From assembly GCF_900111875.1 (NCBI RefSeq), contig NZ_FOJU01000001.1:372001-436000 (forward strand): a stretch of 64,000 nucleotides of DNA, written 5' to 3'. Below, piece by piece: positions 9,643 to 18,555 of the stretch (its first letter is position 1; the number at the start of each line of letters is the position of its first letter). The notes below the pieces were generated by a model. It made no database searches, had not been told where the DNA came from, and saw nothing but the letters and a program-made list of their open reading frames with translations. A program made the position numbers and the translations under genes. Origin of the DNA: Poseidonocella pacifica (GTDB taxonomy: Bacteria; Pseudomonadota; Alphaproteobacteria; Rhodobacterales; Rhodobacteraceae).

Positions 9643-11250
9643 TCAGGCCATCATTTCCTTCGTGGCGGTCAGTGTGATGTCTGGATAGTCCCGCTCTACC
9701 CTGTCGATATCCCACTGAAGACGCGTCAGATAGACGATGTCGCCGTCATGATCGCGCGCGATATGCTGTTTGTTGACGGCGGTGAATTTCTCGACCGCGG
9801 CCTTGTCTCCAGACACCCAACGGGCCGACGTGAACTGGCTTCCCTCAAAACGAACCGGAAGGCCGTATTCAAGCTCGATCCGGCTGGCCAACACCTCGAA
9901 TTGCAGTGCACCGACGACGCCGACGATAAAGCCCGATCCGAAGGTGGGTTTGAAGACTTTTGCGGCGCCTTCTTCGGCAAACTGCATCAGTGCCTTTTCA
10001 AGGTGTTTGGCCTTCATCGGATCGCCGGCACGGCACGATTGAAGCAATTCCGGCGCGAAAGATGGAATCCCTGCGACACGCAAGTTCTCACCTTCGGTCA
10101 ATGTGTCACCGATGCGCAGCTGACCGTGGTTCGGAATACCGATAATATCGCCCGCCCAAGCTTCTTCGGCAAGCTCTCGGTCTGAGGCGAGGAACAACAC
10201 CGGGGCTGAAATGGTCATCGGCTTTTTGCTGCGCACATGGGTCAGTTTCATCCCGCGGTGAAAGTGCCCTGATGCAAGACGCAGAAAGGCTACCCGGTCC
10301 CGGTGCTTGGGGTCCATGTTCGCCTGAACTTTGAAGACAAAGCCGGAAACCTTTGGTTCGTCAGGGGAAATTTGCCGCGGCAATGCGCGTTGTGGCTGTG
10401 GCTCAGGTCCATAGGCCGCGATCCCGTCCATAAGCTCACGCACCCCGAAAGAATTGATGGCCGATCCGAACCAGATCGGTGTCATGTGTCCCTCAAGCAC
10501 CGATTGCGGATCAAGTTTAGGGAGCAACTCCTTCGCCATTTCCACTTCTTCGATCAAAGTCTCGAGTAGTGCCGCGGGGACGTGCTCTGCCAGTTTGGGA
10601 TCGTCGAGACCATTGATTTCAATGGAGTCGGCTACGCGATTGCGATCCTTTCGGTCGACAAGTTCCAGCCGATCACGAAGGATGTCGTAGCACCCGATGA
10701 AATCCTGTCCGACACCGATCGGCCAACTTGCCGGGGTCACGTCGATCGCCAGATTCTCTTGGATTTCGTCGATAATCTCGAAGGTATCGCGACTTTCGCG
10801 GTCCATCTTGTTGCAGAATGTCAAAATGGGCAGGTCACGCAGGCGGCAAACCTCAAACAGTTTGCGCGTCTGGCTTTCGACACCTTTCGCCCCATCGATC
10901 ACCATGATTGCGGCATCAACCGCAGTCAGCGTTCTATACGTGTCCTCTGAGAAATCCGAGTGACCGGGGGTGTCGACGAGGTTGAACCGAAAGTTCTTAT
11001 AGTCAAAGGACATGGCCGAGGCCGACACGGATATGCCCCTGTCCTTTTCCATCTGCATGAAGTCCGAGCGGGTTCGCCGCGCTTCGCCTTTGGCACGCAC
11101 TTGACCCGCCATCTGGATCGCCCCGCCGAAGAGCAGGAACTTCTCCGTCAACGTGGTCTTCCCGGCATCCGGATGCGAGATGATCGCAAAGGTCCGGCGG
11201 CGGGCGATTTCAGGGGGCAGGTCGGGGCGATTTTGCGTGATGTCGAGCAT
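9643..11250 (-). CDS. prfC: Peptide chain release factor 3
   Basis: RF3 is a translational GTPase that recycles RF1 and RF2 from the ribosome after termination. The 535-residue product has the G1 loop SHPDAGKTT at residues 25-33, the G2/G3 region with DTPGHSDF, the G4 motif NKMD, and RF3-type domains 2 and 3 (SGFVFKVQANMDPKHRDR, then the C-terminal domain). The ATG at 11250 gives the normal N-terminus; an ATG-initiated extension of 12 residues upstream looks non-coding. prfB, encoding one of its partner factors, lies about 14 kb away in this window. Confidence 0.96.
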   Translation of the reverse strand: MLDITQNRPDLPPEIARRRTFAIISHPDAGKTTLTEKFLLFGGAIQMAGQVRAKGEARRTRSDFMQMEKDRGISVSASAMSFDYKNFRFNLVDTPGHSDFSEDTYRTLTAVDAAIMVIDGAKGVESQTRKLFEVCRLRDLPILTFCNKMDRESRDTFEIIDEIQENLAIDVTPASWPIGVGQDFIGCYDILRDRLELVDRKDRNRVADSIEINGLDDPKLAEHVPAALLETLIEEVEMAKELLPKLDPQSVLEGHMTPIWFGSAINSFGVRELMDGIAAYGPEPQPQRALPRQISPDEPKVSGFVFKVQANMDPKHRDRVAFLRLASGHFHRGMKLTHVRSKKPMTISAPVLFLASDRELAEEAWAGDIIGIPNHGQLRIGDTLTEGENLRVAGIPSFAPELLQSCRAGDPMKAKHLEKALMQFAEEGAAKVFKPTFGSGFIVGVVGALQFEVLASRIELEYGLPVRFEGSQFTSARWVSGDKAAVEKFTAVNKQHIARDHDGDIVYLTRLQWDIDRVERDYPDITLTATKEMMA

Positions 11251-11420
11251 GGGCGGGATATAGGGCAGCGCTGGTGGCGGGCGCAAGCACGGCGTGCAGG
11301 AACGACGCCCGGAAACCGGTGATGTTTAGGCTTGCGTCGCGCCGCCCTCGCTTTCCTCTCAGGATTGTAATGGGCGGGTTGTCGCGGCAATGTTGCGCAA
11401 GGTTTCTCAATGGGGGCGGT

Positions 11421-12200
11421 ATGGATCTGGGTATCAGGGGAAAGCGCGCGCTGGTGTGCGCCGCATCGAAAGGGTTGGGGCGTGGTTGCGCCGAAGCACT
11501 GGCCGAAGCCGGGGTGAATCTTGTGTTGAATGCGCGAGGCGAAGAGACGCTTTTGCAGACCGCAGAGGAACTTCGTGTGACCTATGGTGTCGATGTGGCG
11601 ACAGTCGCGGCAGATATCACCACCGAGGGTGGCAGGGCCGAGACGCTAGAGGTGGCAAGCGATGTCGACATACTTGTGACAAACGCGGGCGGGCCGCCTC
11701 CGGGGCACTGGTCAGACTGGTACAGGGAGGATTTCATAGGCGCGATTGATGCAAATATGCTGACACCAATCGCTTTGATGCAGTCGCTTTTGCCACGGAT
11801 GATGGGCCAGAACTGGGGGCGGGTCGTCAATATAACGTCTCAGAGCGTCAAAGCGCCCATTCCGCAACTCGGATTGTCGAATGCCGCCCGAACGGGTCTT
11901 ACCGGGTTTGTTGCCGGAACCGCGCGTCAAGTCGCTCCTCATGGCGTCACGATCAACAACCTTCTGCCCGGTATCCACGATACCGCGCGGGCAGATGCGC
12001 TGGATGCAGCGGCTGCGGCGGAGGCTGGCATCAGTGTGCAAGAGGCACGCACCCGGCGTGAAGCCACCATACCCGCGCGGCGATACGGCACTCCGGCAGA
12101 GTTCGGCCGGGCGTGTGCTTATCTTTGCTCGACCCACGCGGGATTTATTGTCGGGCAAAACCTCTTGCTCGACGGCGGCGCTATCTCGGCGACGCTCTGA
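11421..12200 (+). CDS. SDR family oxidoreductase with atypical active site
   Basis: The 259-residue product has the Rossmann glycine motif in the form CAASKGLGRG near the N-terminus, the NAGG segment and the C-terminal QNLLLDGG of classical short-chain dehydrogenases. The catalytic Ser is present (VNITSQS), but the YxxxK signature is replaced by a GLSNAAR-type sequence, as in a known SDR subgroup often annotated as 3-oxoacyl-ACP reductase-like. Activity and substrate are therefore uncertain. The ATG at 11421 has a GGGGGCGG stretch just upstream; the frame is open further upstream but reads into the prfC promoter region. The next gene starts one base after its stop. Confidence 0.82.
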   Translation: MDLGIRGKRALVCAASKGLGRGCAEALAEAGVNLVLNARGEETLLQTAEELRVTYGVDVATVAADITTEGGRAETLEVASDVDILVTNAGGPPPGHWSDWYREDFIGAIDANMLTPIALMQSLLPRMMGQNWGRVVNITSQSVKAPIPQLGLSNAARTGLTGFVAGTARQVAPHGVTINNLLPGIHDTARADALDAAAAAEAGISVQEARTRREATIPARRYGTPAEFGRACAYLCSTHAGFIVGQNLLLDGGAISATL

Positions 12201-12201
12201 A

Positions 12202-13341
12202 ATGGCACGGGGGAAAGGTGAGGGGGGATCAGCCGGGTTTTCCCTCAAGGATCACCTTTTCAACGAGGTCAGCCTTGCGGAATTGGCCGCGGAATACTCC
12301 GTTTTGCCAAATTTCGATGCAGATCGTTTCCTCGCGGAGGTTGTTCCCGGTCTAGCGGAGCGGGGGCTTCTTGAGCGGCTTGAGTGGATCGCGGATGCAA
12401 TAGAGCGGCAACTCCCCAAGGGATTCCCGGCGCTGGCGGAGGCTCTCGAAGCTGCCATGCCGCCCCCGCTCGATTCTGCACGCACTGACGATGATTTCGG
12501 GCGCTTCGTTCATGCGGTTCCGGGGATACTTGCCGTGCGGCGCGGGCTTGAAGAGCACCGAGAGCGCGCTTTGGACCTTCTGCATTCCGCGACGCAGCGC
12601 TTCTCGATGGAATTCTACATCCGGCCTTTCCTCAATCGCTGGCCGGCCGAAACCCTCTCTCGCCTGACGCTCTGGGCGGAGGATGAGAATTACCATGTTC
12701 GGCGGTTGGTGTCTGAGGGGACCCGGCCCAAACTGCCTTGGGCAAAGGGGCTCACGACTGATCCACGCCTGCCGCTGCCGTTGCTTGATCGCCTGCACGC
12801 GGATCCGACGCGGTATGTGACGCGATCGGTTGCCAATCATCTCAACGATCTGTCGAAAACCCTGCCCGAAGAGGTGCTGGCGCATCTCGCGCAATGGCGT
12901 GGTGCAGGGCTGCAGGAGGGGCGGGAACTTGATTGGATGACCCGCCATGCCTTGCGGACTGCGGTCCGGCGGGGGGAGCCTGACGCACTCGCCATGCTTG
13001 GGTACAGGGCGGACGCAGAAGTTGATGTCATGCTCCACCTGCCGACCTCTGCTCGCATCGGAGAGGCCCTGTTGCTGGCTCTTGATCTGACATCCCCAGA
13101 AGACCTGCCCGTCCTTGTTGACTACAGGATCTCGTTTCATCGCCCAAACGGTCGGGCGGGGGAGAAGGTCTTTAAGATGAAGGAGGCGCGACTTCGCGCC
13201 GGAGAGGTGCTCCGGATGGAAAAGCGCCATCGTCTCAAGGGCGATGCGACAACATTCCGCCTGCATCCTGGGCCGCATCGGATCACCATTCAGGTCAACG
13301 GAACGGATCGCGCCGCGGGTGTGGTCGAGTTTCAGGACTGA
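12202..13341 (+). CDS. alkC: AlkC-type DNA alkylation repair glycosylase
   Basis: The 379-residue product resembles the AlkC group of HEAT-like-repeat DNA glycosylases, which remove 3-methyladenine-type lesions without base flipping. The N-terminal half has the AlkC pattern (FSLKDHLFNEVSLAELA), helical HEAT-like repeats fill residues about 30-260, with RLVSEGTRPKLPWA as a typical inner helix-loop. The last 100 residues look all-beta (VDYRISFHRPNG and HRITIQVNG), matching the C-terminal Ig-like domain described for some AlkC proteins. The start is one base after the SDR stop. The family call rests on pattern recognition only, so confidence is good rather than high. Confidence 0.82.
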   Translation: MARGKGEGGSAGFSLKDHLFNEVSLAELAAEYSVLPNFDADRFLAEVVPGLAERGLLERLEWIADAIERQLPKGFPALAEALEAAMPPPLDSARTDDDFGRFVHAVPGILAVRRGLEEHRERALDLLHSATQRFSMEFYIRPFLNRWPAETLSRLTLWAEDENYHVRRLVSEGTRPKLPWAKGLTTDPRLPLPLLDRLHADPTRYVTRSVANHLNDLSKTLPEEVLAHLAQWRGAGLQEGRELDWMTRHALRTAVRRGEPDALAMLGYRADAEVDVMLHLPTSARIGEALLLALDLTSPEDLPVLVDYRISFHRPNGRAGEKVFKMKEARLRAGEVLRMEKRHRLKGDATTFRLHPGPHRITIQVNGTDRAAGVVEFQD

Positions 13342-13438
13342 CACGCCACTTTCACAAGAGCGTCAGAGACCGCTCAGCACTCTTGGCCCGATCCCGGTAC
13401 CTCTCTACCCCCATTCCAAATGGTTGGAGGAGCCCGCA

Positions 13439-14824
13439 ATGGCAATCAACCTTTCAGTTGCCCTTGGGCTGATCATCCTGATCAGTTTTGCCGCGGCTCC
13501 CCGCCGGGCCAGCGTCTCGGGGTTCTTCGGCGGTACAACGGACGCAGGCCTGCCCCCCGGTCTTGGGACACTCATCCTCAGTCAGATCACCACGTGGATT
13601 TTCGCGCGGTCTTTGATGAACGCCGCCATTCTGGGGTATTACTACGGCATCGCGGGCACTTTGGCCTATGCCGCCTATTACGGGTCATTTCTCACGGGCG
13701 GGTTTATCGTCGCGCGGCTGCGCAGGGACGGCGCGCGCTCGGTGCAGGGCTGGCTACATGCACGATTCGGGCGCGTCGGGGCGGCGAGCTATAACGGCGT
13801 CATCGCCATGCGACTGCTGTCAGAGGTGTTTGCGAACTTGCTCGTGGTGGGGCTGATCTTCGGCGCGCTTCTTCCCGCATTGCCGCATGCCCGCGAGGGG
13901 GCAATTGTCGCGGTGGCGGTTCTGGCGCTTGCCTATTCCGCTTGGGGCGGGCTGTCGGCGGCGCTTCGGACGGACGTGATGCAGATGTCGCTGTTCATAA
14001 TCGTGTTCGGCGTAGCGTTTTGTGCGCTCTTGATCAGCCCGGACTTTGATCTTGGGGCTGTCCTCACTGCGCCGGGTGTGTCGGGGTCCGCGAATGGCTG
14101 GGTTCTGCTTGTGGTCGCGCTGTTGCAGGTCTTTTCCTATCCCGCCCATGATCCTGTGATGATGGACCGCGGGTTTCTTGCGGACGGTGCTACGACGCGC
14201 CGTGCGTTCCTCCATGCATTCTGGATTTCCACCCTCTGCATTCTGGCATTCGGGCTGTTTGGCATCCACGCCGGGCTGCAGGGCGCGACCTATGAGGGCG
14301 AACTCTTGGGCACGTGGGCCGTGATGTTTCCGCCATGGATCTTCGCGGCGCTCATGCTTTCACTTCTTGTCAGCGCCCTTTCCACGCTCGACTCGGCCCT
14401 GTCCTCGGCAGCGCGGTTGACCGTCGAAGAGTTGCGCCTCGCCCCGCGAACCCTCGCGGGGGGCCGCCTCAGCATGATCCTGTTCATGGTCGCGGGAACA
14501 GCGTTGACCCTTTGGGGCGCGCCGTCGCTTTTCGATGCTGTCGCGGTCTCTGGCACGGCGAGCATGTTCCTGACGCCGGTGTTGTACCAAGGGTTGGTTC
14601 GGGGGCGGCGCGTTTCCTTGGCGGGGTATCTCGGGGCCTTCCTGAGCGCGGTTCTGGGCGCGTCGGTCTATTTCGCGCGAGACTGGGCCCCTGCGGCATT
14701 ACTGCTTCCCGAAGGGCACAAATATGTGCAGCTGCTCGTGATCTGTCTTTGCGTTCTGGCTCTGGGATTTGTCTCTGTTATCGGCCTGTCCCGTGGCAGG
14801 CTTGCGGGACCTTGGCCGCGCTGA
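13439..14824 (+). CDS. Sodium:solute symporter family transporter
   Basis: The 461-residue product is hydrophobic throughout, with about 12 to 13 predicted membrane segments, and looks like an SLC5-type sodium-coupled symporter: a RSLMNAAILGYYYGIAG segment, a YSAWGGLSAALRTDV segment typical of the family around helix 5-6, and SALSTLDSALSSAARL near the C-terminal part, a form of the SSS core signature. The ATG at 13439 has a GGAGGAG ribosome binding site. The substrate cannot be deduced. An orphan ABC ATPase gene follows, with 47 bases between them. Confidence 0.82.
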   Translation: MAINLSVALGLIILISFAAAPRRASVSGFFGGTTDAGLPPGLGTLILSQITTWIFARSLMNAAILGYYYGIAGTLAYAAYYGSFLTGGFIVARLRRDGARSVQGWLHARFGRVGAASYNGVIAMRLLSEVFANLLVVGLIFGALLPALPHAREGAIVAVAVLALAYSAWGGLSAALRTDVMQMSLFIIVFGVAFCALLISPDFDLGAVLTAPGVSGSANGWVLLVVALLQVFSYPAHDPVMMDRGFLADGATTRRAFLHAFWISTLCILAFGLFGIHAGLQGATYEGELLGTWAVMFPPWIFAALMLSLLVSALSTLDSALSSAARLTVEELRLAPRTLAGGRLSMILFMVAGTALTLWGAPSLFDAVAVSGTASMFLTPVLYQGLVRGRRVSLAGYLGAFLSAVLGASVYFARDWAPAALLLPEGHKYVQLLVICLCVLALGFVSVIGLSRGRLAGPWPR

Positions 14825-14871
14825 TACATCGCCATAATCCGATACAATCACTCGGATTACGCGAGACGCCC

Positions 14872-15975
14872 GTGCAGCAACAGACCGCCCCGTTTTCCAG
14901 TAAAGACGTGCCCCGGCTCGAAACCCGCGACCTGTGTCGCAGTTTCGAAGGACGGCGAGTGGTGGAAAACGTCTCCCTAAAGGTCATGCCGGGGCAGGTC
15001 ACATGCCTTTTGGGGCCGTCGGGATGCGGCAAATCCACGACGTTGCGAATGATTGCGGGCGTGGAAATGCAGGACGGGGGCGAGATCCTCGTTGATGGTC
15101 AGGTCATCTGTGACACGATCTTTCGCATTCCGCCGGAACGCCGCCGGATTGGCCTGATGTTTCAGGATTTCGCATTGTTCCCGCATCTGAGCGTGGCGGC
15201 CAACGTTGCCTTTGGCCTCAAGGGGCTGAAGGTCGATCCGCGCCGCAGGGTGGGGGAACTCCTCGAAAAAGTGGGGTTGTCCGACAAGATCGACGCCTAT
15301 CCGCATGAGTTGTCCGGCGGTGAGCAGCAGCGCGTGGCGCTTGCGCGCGCACTGGCGCCACGGCCGCGGATCATGCTCATGGATGAGCCGTTCTCCGGTC
15401 TCGACAATCGTCTGCGGGACGGGATTCGCGATGAGACGCTGGAGATTCTAAAGGCCGAGGATACCGCCGTTCTTCTTGTGACCCACGAGCCGGAAGAGGC
15501 GATGCGCATGGCCGATGAGATTGCCCTGATGCGCGGGGGCAGGATCGTGCAGCAGGGAGCGCCCTACAACATCTACAAATCCCCTGTAGACAAGGCAGCC
15601 GTCGCGTTCTTCAGCGATATCAACATCATTCGCGCCAGAGTGCAGGGTGCGATCGCGCCGACGCCCTTTGGCCCGTTCTTTTGCCCCGGACATGCGGACG
15701 GTGATCACGTGGAGATCGTCATCCGGCCGCAGCATGTGCGTGTAGATTTCGATCGCGGGGGCCGGGGGCCCAATCCGACGATCGAACATGGTACCGCGGC
15801 GCGCGGGGTCGTCACGCGGGCGCGTTTCATGGGCTCCGAAAGCCTCGTGGAGTTTGCCATGGATCACGACGGCGGGATCTTCAGGGTCACTGTTCCCAAC
15901 ATATTCCTGCCCCAGCCGGGCCAGCCGCTCTGGCTCACCATTCCTCGGGATCGCTGCTTCATCTTCAACGCCTGA
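14872..15975 (+). CDS. ABC transporter ATP-binding protein, Fbp/Pot-like
   Basis: The 367-residue product has Walker A (GPSGCGKST), Q-loop (MFQDFALFPHLS), signature (LSGGEQQRVALARAL), Walker B (IMLMDEPFSGLD) and the H-loop (VTHEPEEA), followed from about residue 260 by a TOBE-like domain with VIRPQHVR. This architecture belongs to importers of iron(III), sulfate, polyamines or sugars. No permease or binding-protein gene lies next to it, so its partner complex is unknown. I placed the start at GTG 14872 because no ATG lies closer and the long upstream frame overlaps the symporter gene; the exact start is uncertain. Confidence 0.85.
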   Translation: MQQQTAPFSSKDVPRLETRDLCRSFEGRRVVENVSLKVMPGQVTCLLGPSGCGKSTTLRMIAGVEMQDGGEILVDGQVICDTIFRIPPERRRIGLMFQDFALFPHLSVAANVAFGLKGLKVDPRRRVGELLEKVGLSDKIDAYPHELSGGEQQRVALARALAPRPRIMLMDEPFSGLDNRLRDGIRDETLEILKAEDTAVLLVTHEPEEAMRMADEIALMRGGRIVQQGAPYNIYKSPVDKAAVAFFSDINIIRARVQGAIAPTPFGPFFCPGHADGDHVEIVIRPQHVRVDFDRGGRGPNPTIEHGTAARGVVTRARFMGSESLVEFAMDHDGGIFRVTVPNIFLPQPGQPLWLTIPRDRCFIFNA

Positions 15976-16035
15976 GCTTGCGCGACGTTGCTCAGGCGTC
16001 TTACGCTGCGTCAGTTCGTGGTACGGGAGAAGAGT

Positions 16036-17073
16036 GTGGAGCGTATAGGAGGGCATAGGCGGTCTGTCGGGCTGATCCATTTTGCGATCATGGCCGGTCC
16101 CCTGTTGCTGTTCTTGTTGAACGAGCGGATCGTACAGGACATCGGAGTGCCCTTGCTCCCCGTCGATGCGTCGATCCTGCGCGCCGACTTGCATTATCTG
16201 GAAGCTGCGGGTCGGAACAGGTTTTTGGCGGGCTGCCTCTTCATGGCGGTGATCGTTTTGGTGAGCCTTTCTTTCTTTGCCATAGAGCTTTGCGGACGAT
16301 TGACGCGCGGCACCCGGATCAAGGCGCTCGCGGTGTTCGGCTTGGTACAGATACCGATCTGGTCAGGTATCATTGCGCACCATCGCGCTGCGGAGACTGC
16401 CTGGCGATCCTATCACCAGCTTGGGGATGGTGTGATGGAGCGGGTTCTTGGAATGGGTTCCGTCCCGATCTGCGATGATGGCGACAGACTCTTTGGGTTG
16501 TGGCCGTGTGAGCCGGTTCCGGGGGTACAGCTTTTTCGCGTGCTGCTTGATATGCTCAATGCGCTTTCGGGGGCGGGGGTCGCGGCGCTGGTCCTTGGGA
16601 TGATCCTTTGCCTCGCCCGGCCGACGGGTCATGCTTCGCTGGCGGAACGGACCTATCTGATTGGGCGTGCACAACTCGCCAGCCGGCGGTTTTTGTACAT
16701 GGCGGGGCTCTTGCTGTCTTCGGGCATGTTCGTGACGATGTCGTGGATGCTCTGGCCGGTTCCGCTGGTCGAAGAGGCACACCGGGCCGCGTTTCGCGAG
16801 GTCATCAACGGGCTGCTGCTCTATGCGGGCGTGTTCTATACGCTGCTCATCGTGCTCGGCTTCGGGCCGGTCATACTGATACAGGCCCGCCGCATCGATG
16901 CGCTCGCGATGGAGGCGCTGTATGGCGAGGGCGATCCCCCCAAGATACCGGCCCTTGAAGCCTGGAAGAAGGAAGCGGGGCTTGCGGTCAACGAGCTGCA
17001 GTCATTGCAGGCGCTTCTCGCTGCCGGTGCTCCGCTCATCACCGGGTTCGCGGGATCATTCGTGCCGCTCTGA
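16036..17073 (+). CDS. Membrane protein of unknown function
   Basis: I do not recognise this 345-residue protein. It shows about six hydrophobic segments (near residues 10-28, 60-80, 92-110, 170-190, 212-235 and 255-280) and a soluble C-terminal tail of some 60 residues with a helical character. A loop between segments 3 and 4 contains two cysteines (PICDDGD and LWPCEPV) that could form a periplasmic disulfide. The GTG at 16036 is preceded by GGGAGA; a TTG at 15988 is an alternative. The gene follows the orphan ABC ATPase by 60 bases and may share its transcript. Its 3' end overlaps the convergent regulator gene by 18 bases. Confidence 0.7.
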   Translation: MERIGGHRRSVGLIHFAIMAGPLLLFLLNERIVQDIGVPLLPVDASILRADLHYLEAAGRNRFLAGCLFMAVIVLVSLSFFAIELCGRLTRGTRIKALAVFGLVQIPIWSGIIAHHRAAETAWRSYHQLGDGVMERVLGMGSVPICDDGDRLFGLWPCEPVPGVQLFRVLLDMLNALSGAGVAALVLGMILCLARPTGHASLAERTYLIGRAQLASRRFLYMAGLLLSSGMFVTMSWMLWPVPLVEEAHRAAFREVINGLLLYAGVFYTLLIVLGFGPVILIQARRIDALAMEALYGEGDPPKIPALEAWKKEAGLAVNELQSLQALLAAGAPLITGFAGSFVPL

Positions 17074-17730
17074 TGCGGTGGCGGTGTAGTCGTCCAACCT
17101 CTTGCCCGGCTCGTCCACGAACAGGCCTGGCAGGACGGTGAGGCCCGCTATGCGGTCGATCCGCAAGGTCAGGAAGTCGCCAGTCTCCTCCCCCCAGGCA
17201 ATACCCGACCAGACGCGGCCCCAATAGTCGATCTTCAGCGGGCGGATCGTTTCTTCGCGACCGTCTTCCATCCGCGCGCGAAGCTTTTGCCGGGATCGGA
17301 TCGCGGCGCGAAATGCCGGAATATGACGAAACGCCTGCGCTGCTGCGGCAAAGGCACCGGTGGCAAAAGACTGGGCAAGCGCCGTGGTGGAGCGATCCTC
17401 GGGCAAAACCGCCTCCACCTTGGCCGCAAGCGCCTTTGCGGCCGTGCGCAGCTCCTCATCACCGCTTTGGGCCACCACCGCCAGCCCGAGGTGCAGCGCG
17501 CCCATCTCCTCCTCCGTCAGGTTCAGAGGGGGGAGGGTGATTGCCGCTTGCGCCGTATAGCCCAAGCCTCGCTCACCTTCGATAGGCACGCCCGACGCTG
17601 CGAGCGTTTCCATATCGCGATAGATCGTCCGGATCGATACGCCCAGACGCGCGCCGAGGTCTTCGGCGCGGTGCAATCGACCGTCGCGCAGAATTTCGAT
17701 CAGCGATAGCAAGCGGTCGGTCCGGGCCAT
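17056..17730 (-). CDS. YafY/WYL-type transcriptional regulator
   Basis: The 224-residue product has an N-terminal DeoR-like winged helix-turn-helix (RAEDLGARLGVSIRTIYRDMETL, residues about 21-43) and a C-terminal region consistent with a WYL ligand-binding domain, ending in a segment DYWGRVWSGIAWG in place of a plain W-Y-L. Such regulators usually sense small ligands or nucleic acids and often control their own gene. It is divergent from tatABC, with 186 bases between them, and overlaps the preceding membrane gene at the 3' end. The regulated genes cannot be deduced from the sequence alone. Confidence 0.88.
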   Translation of the reverse strand: MARTDRLLSLIEILRDGRLHRAEDLGARLGVSIRTIYRDMETLAASGVPIEGERGLGYTAQAAITLPPLNLTEEEMGALHLGLAVVAQSGDEELRTAAKALAAKVEAVLPEDRSTTALAQSFATGAFAAAAQAFRHIPAFRAAIRSRQKLRARMEDGREETIRPLKIDYWGRVWSGIAWGEETGDFLTLRIDRIAGLTVLPGLFVDEPGKRLDDYTATASERHE

Positions 17731-17762
17731 GGGTAAAATCCAAGCAGTTTGACGCCCTATAC

Positions 17763-17807
17763 TGACATAAATCTGGCAACTGACAACTTCTTGACAAAAA
17801 TTATGTC
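17763..17807. promoter_or_regulatory. Cluster of TGACA motifs between the WYL regulator and tatA
   Basis: The divergent intergenic region holds TGACA at 17763, 17781 and 17792, and an outer 7-bp inverted repeat GACATAA (17764) / TTATGTC (17801). The pattern is suitable for an operator of the adjacent regulator, or it may simply contain overlapping -35 elements such as TTGACA at 17791. I cannot choose between these. Confidence 0.35.
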
Positions 17808-17916
17808 GCGAAGGCGCGCTATGCGCGGTTTACATCTTTTCCGTGGTGGAAAGGGGGCCTAGACACAGTGCTCGCAGGCTGGCGCTGTCCAGCCAAAGAG
17901 CTTCGAGGAGAGACAC

Positions 17917-18138
17917 ATGCTCAATAACATCGGCCTTCCGGGCCTTCTTCTCATCGCCGTGGTGGTGCTGGTTCTATTCGGTCGCGGCAAGATTTCCAGC
18001 CTGATGGGCGAAGTCGGCAAGGGCATTACTGCCTTCAAGCGCGGCGTGAGCGACGGCAGCAAGGAAATCGACGATGCAAACGCCGAGGATACCAAAGACG
18101 TGACCCCCGTCGACGAGACCGAGAAAGACAAGGTATAA
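17917..18138 (+). CDS. tatA: Sec-independent protein translocase subunit TatA
   Basis: The 73-residue product has the TatA layout: a short N-terminal stretch, one transmembrane helix ([15 protein letters not shown]), the FGRGK hinge and an amphipathic helix ([19 protein letters not shown]), followed by an acidic tail. TatA oligomerises to move folded twin-arginine substrates across the inner membrane. It is the first gene of a tatABC operon; tatB follows after 6 bases. A GAGGAGAG ribosome binding site precedes the ATG. Confidence 0.95.
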   Translation: MLNNIGLPGLLLIAVVVLVLFGRGKISSLMGEVGKGITAFKRGVSDGSKEIDDANAEDTKDVTPVDETEKDKV

Positions 18139-18144
18139 ACGCCA

Positions 18145-18555
18145 ATGTTCGGTATGGGCTGGACCGAGATGCTTGTCGTCGGCGTGGTCGCGCTGATTGT
18201 TGTGGGACCAAAGGACCTTCCGGTGCTGTTCCGCAACATGGGCCAGTTCGTGGGCAGGGCCCGCGGCATGGCACGCGAATTCAGCCGTGCGATGAACGAG
18301 GCCGCTGATCAGGCCGGCGTGGGCGATATTCAGAAAACCATCAAGAGCGCGACAAATCCGATCGGCTCGGCGATGGACGGGGTCAAGGACGCGGCGCGCT
18401 CCATGACCAATCTGGAATCCGATCTGCGGAAGGGGGCGTCCGCCAAACCCGCGCCCAAACCGCCGGTGGCAGATGCGGGGCCTGCGCCTACGCCTGCGCC
18501 CAAAACCGATCCCGCGCCGAGCGCGCCCGAAGACAAGTCAGCAGGTGATGCATGA
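18145..18555 (+). CDS. tatB: Sec-independent protein translocase subunit TatB
   Basis: The 136-residue product begins with the TatB-type N-terminus ([25 protein letters not shown]), containing a single membrane helix and the GP hinge, followed by an amphipathic helix with RARGMAREF. The C-terminal third is Pro/Ala-rich and probably disordered. TatB works with TatC in recognising twin-arginine signal peptides. Its stop overlaps the tatC start by four bases, suggesting coupled translation. Confidence 0.95.
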   Translation: MFGMGWTEMLVVGVVALIVVGPKDLPVLFRNMGQFVGRARGMAREFSRAMNEAADQAGVGDIQKTIKSATNPIGSAMDGVKDAARSMTNLESDLRKGASAKPAPKPPVADAGPAPTPAPKTDPAPSAPEDKSAGDA

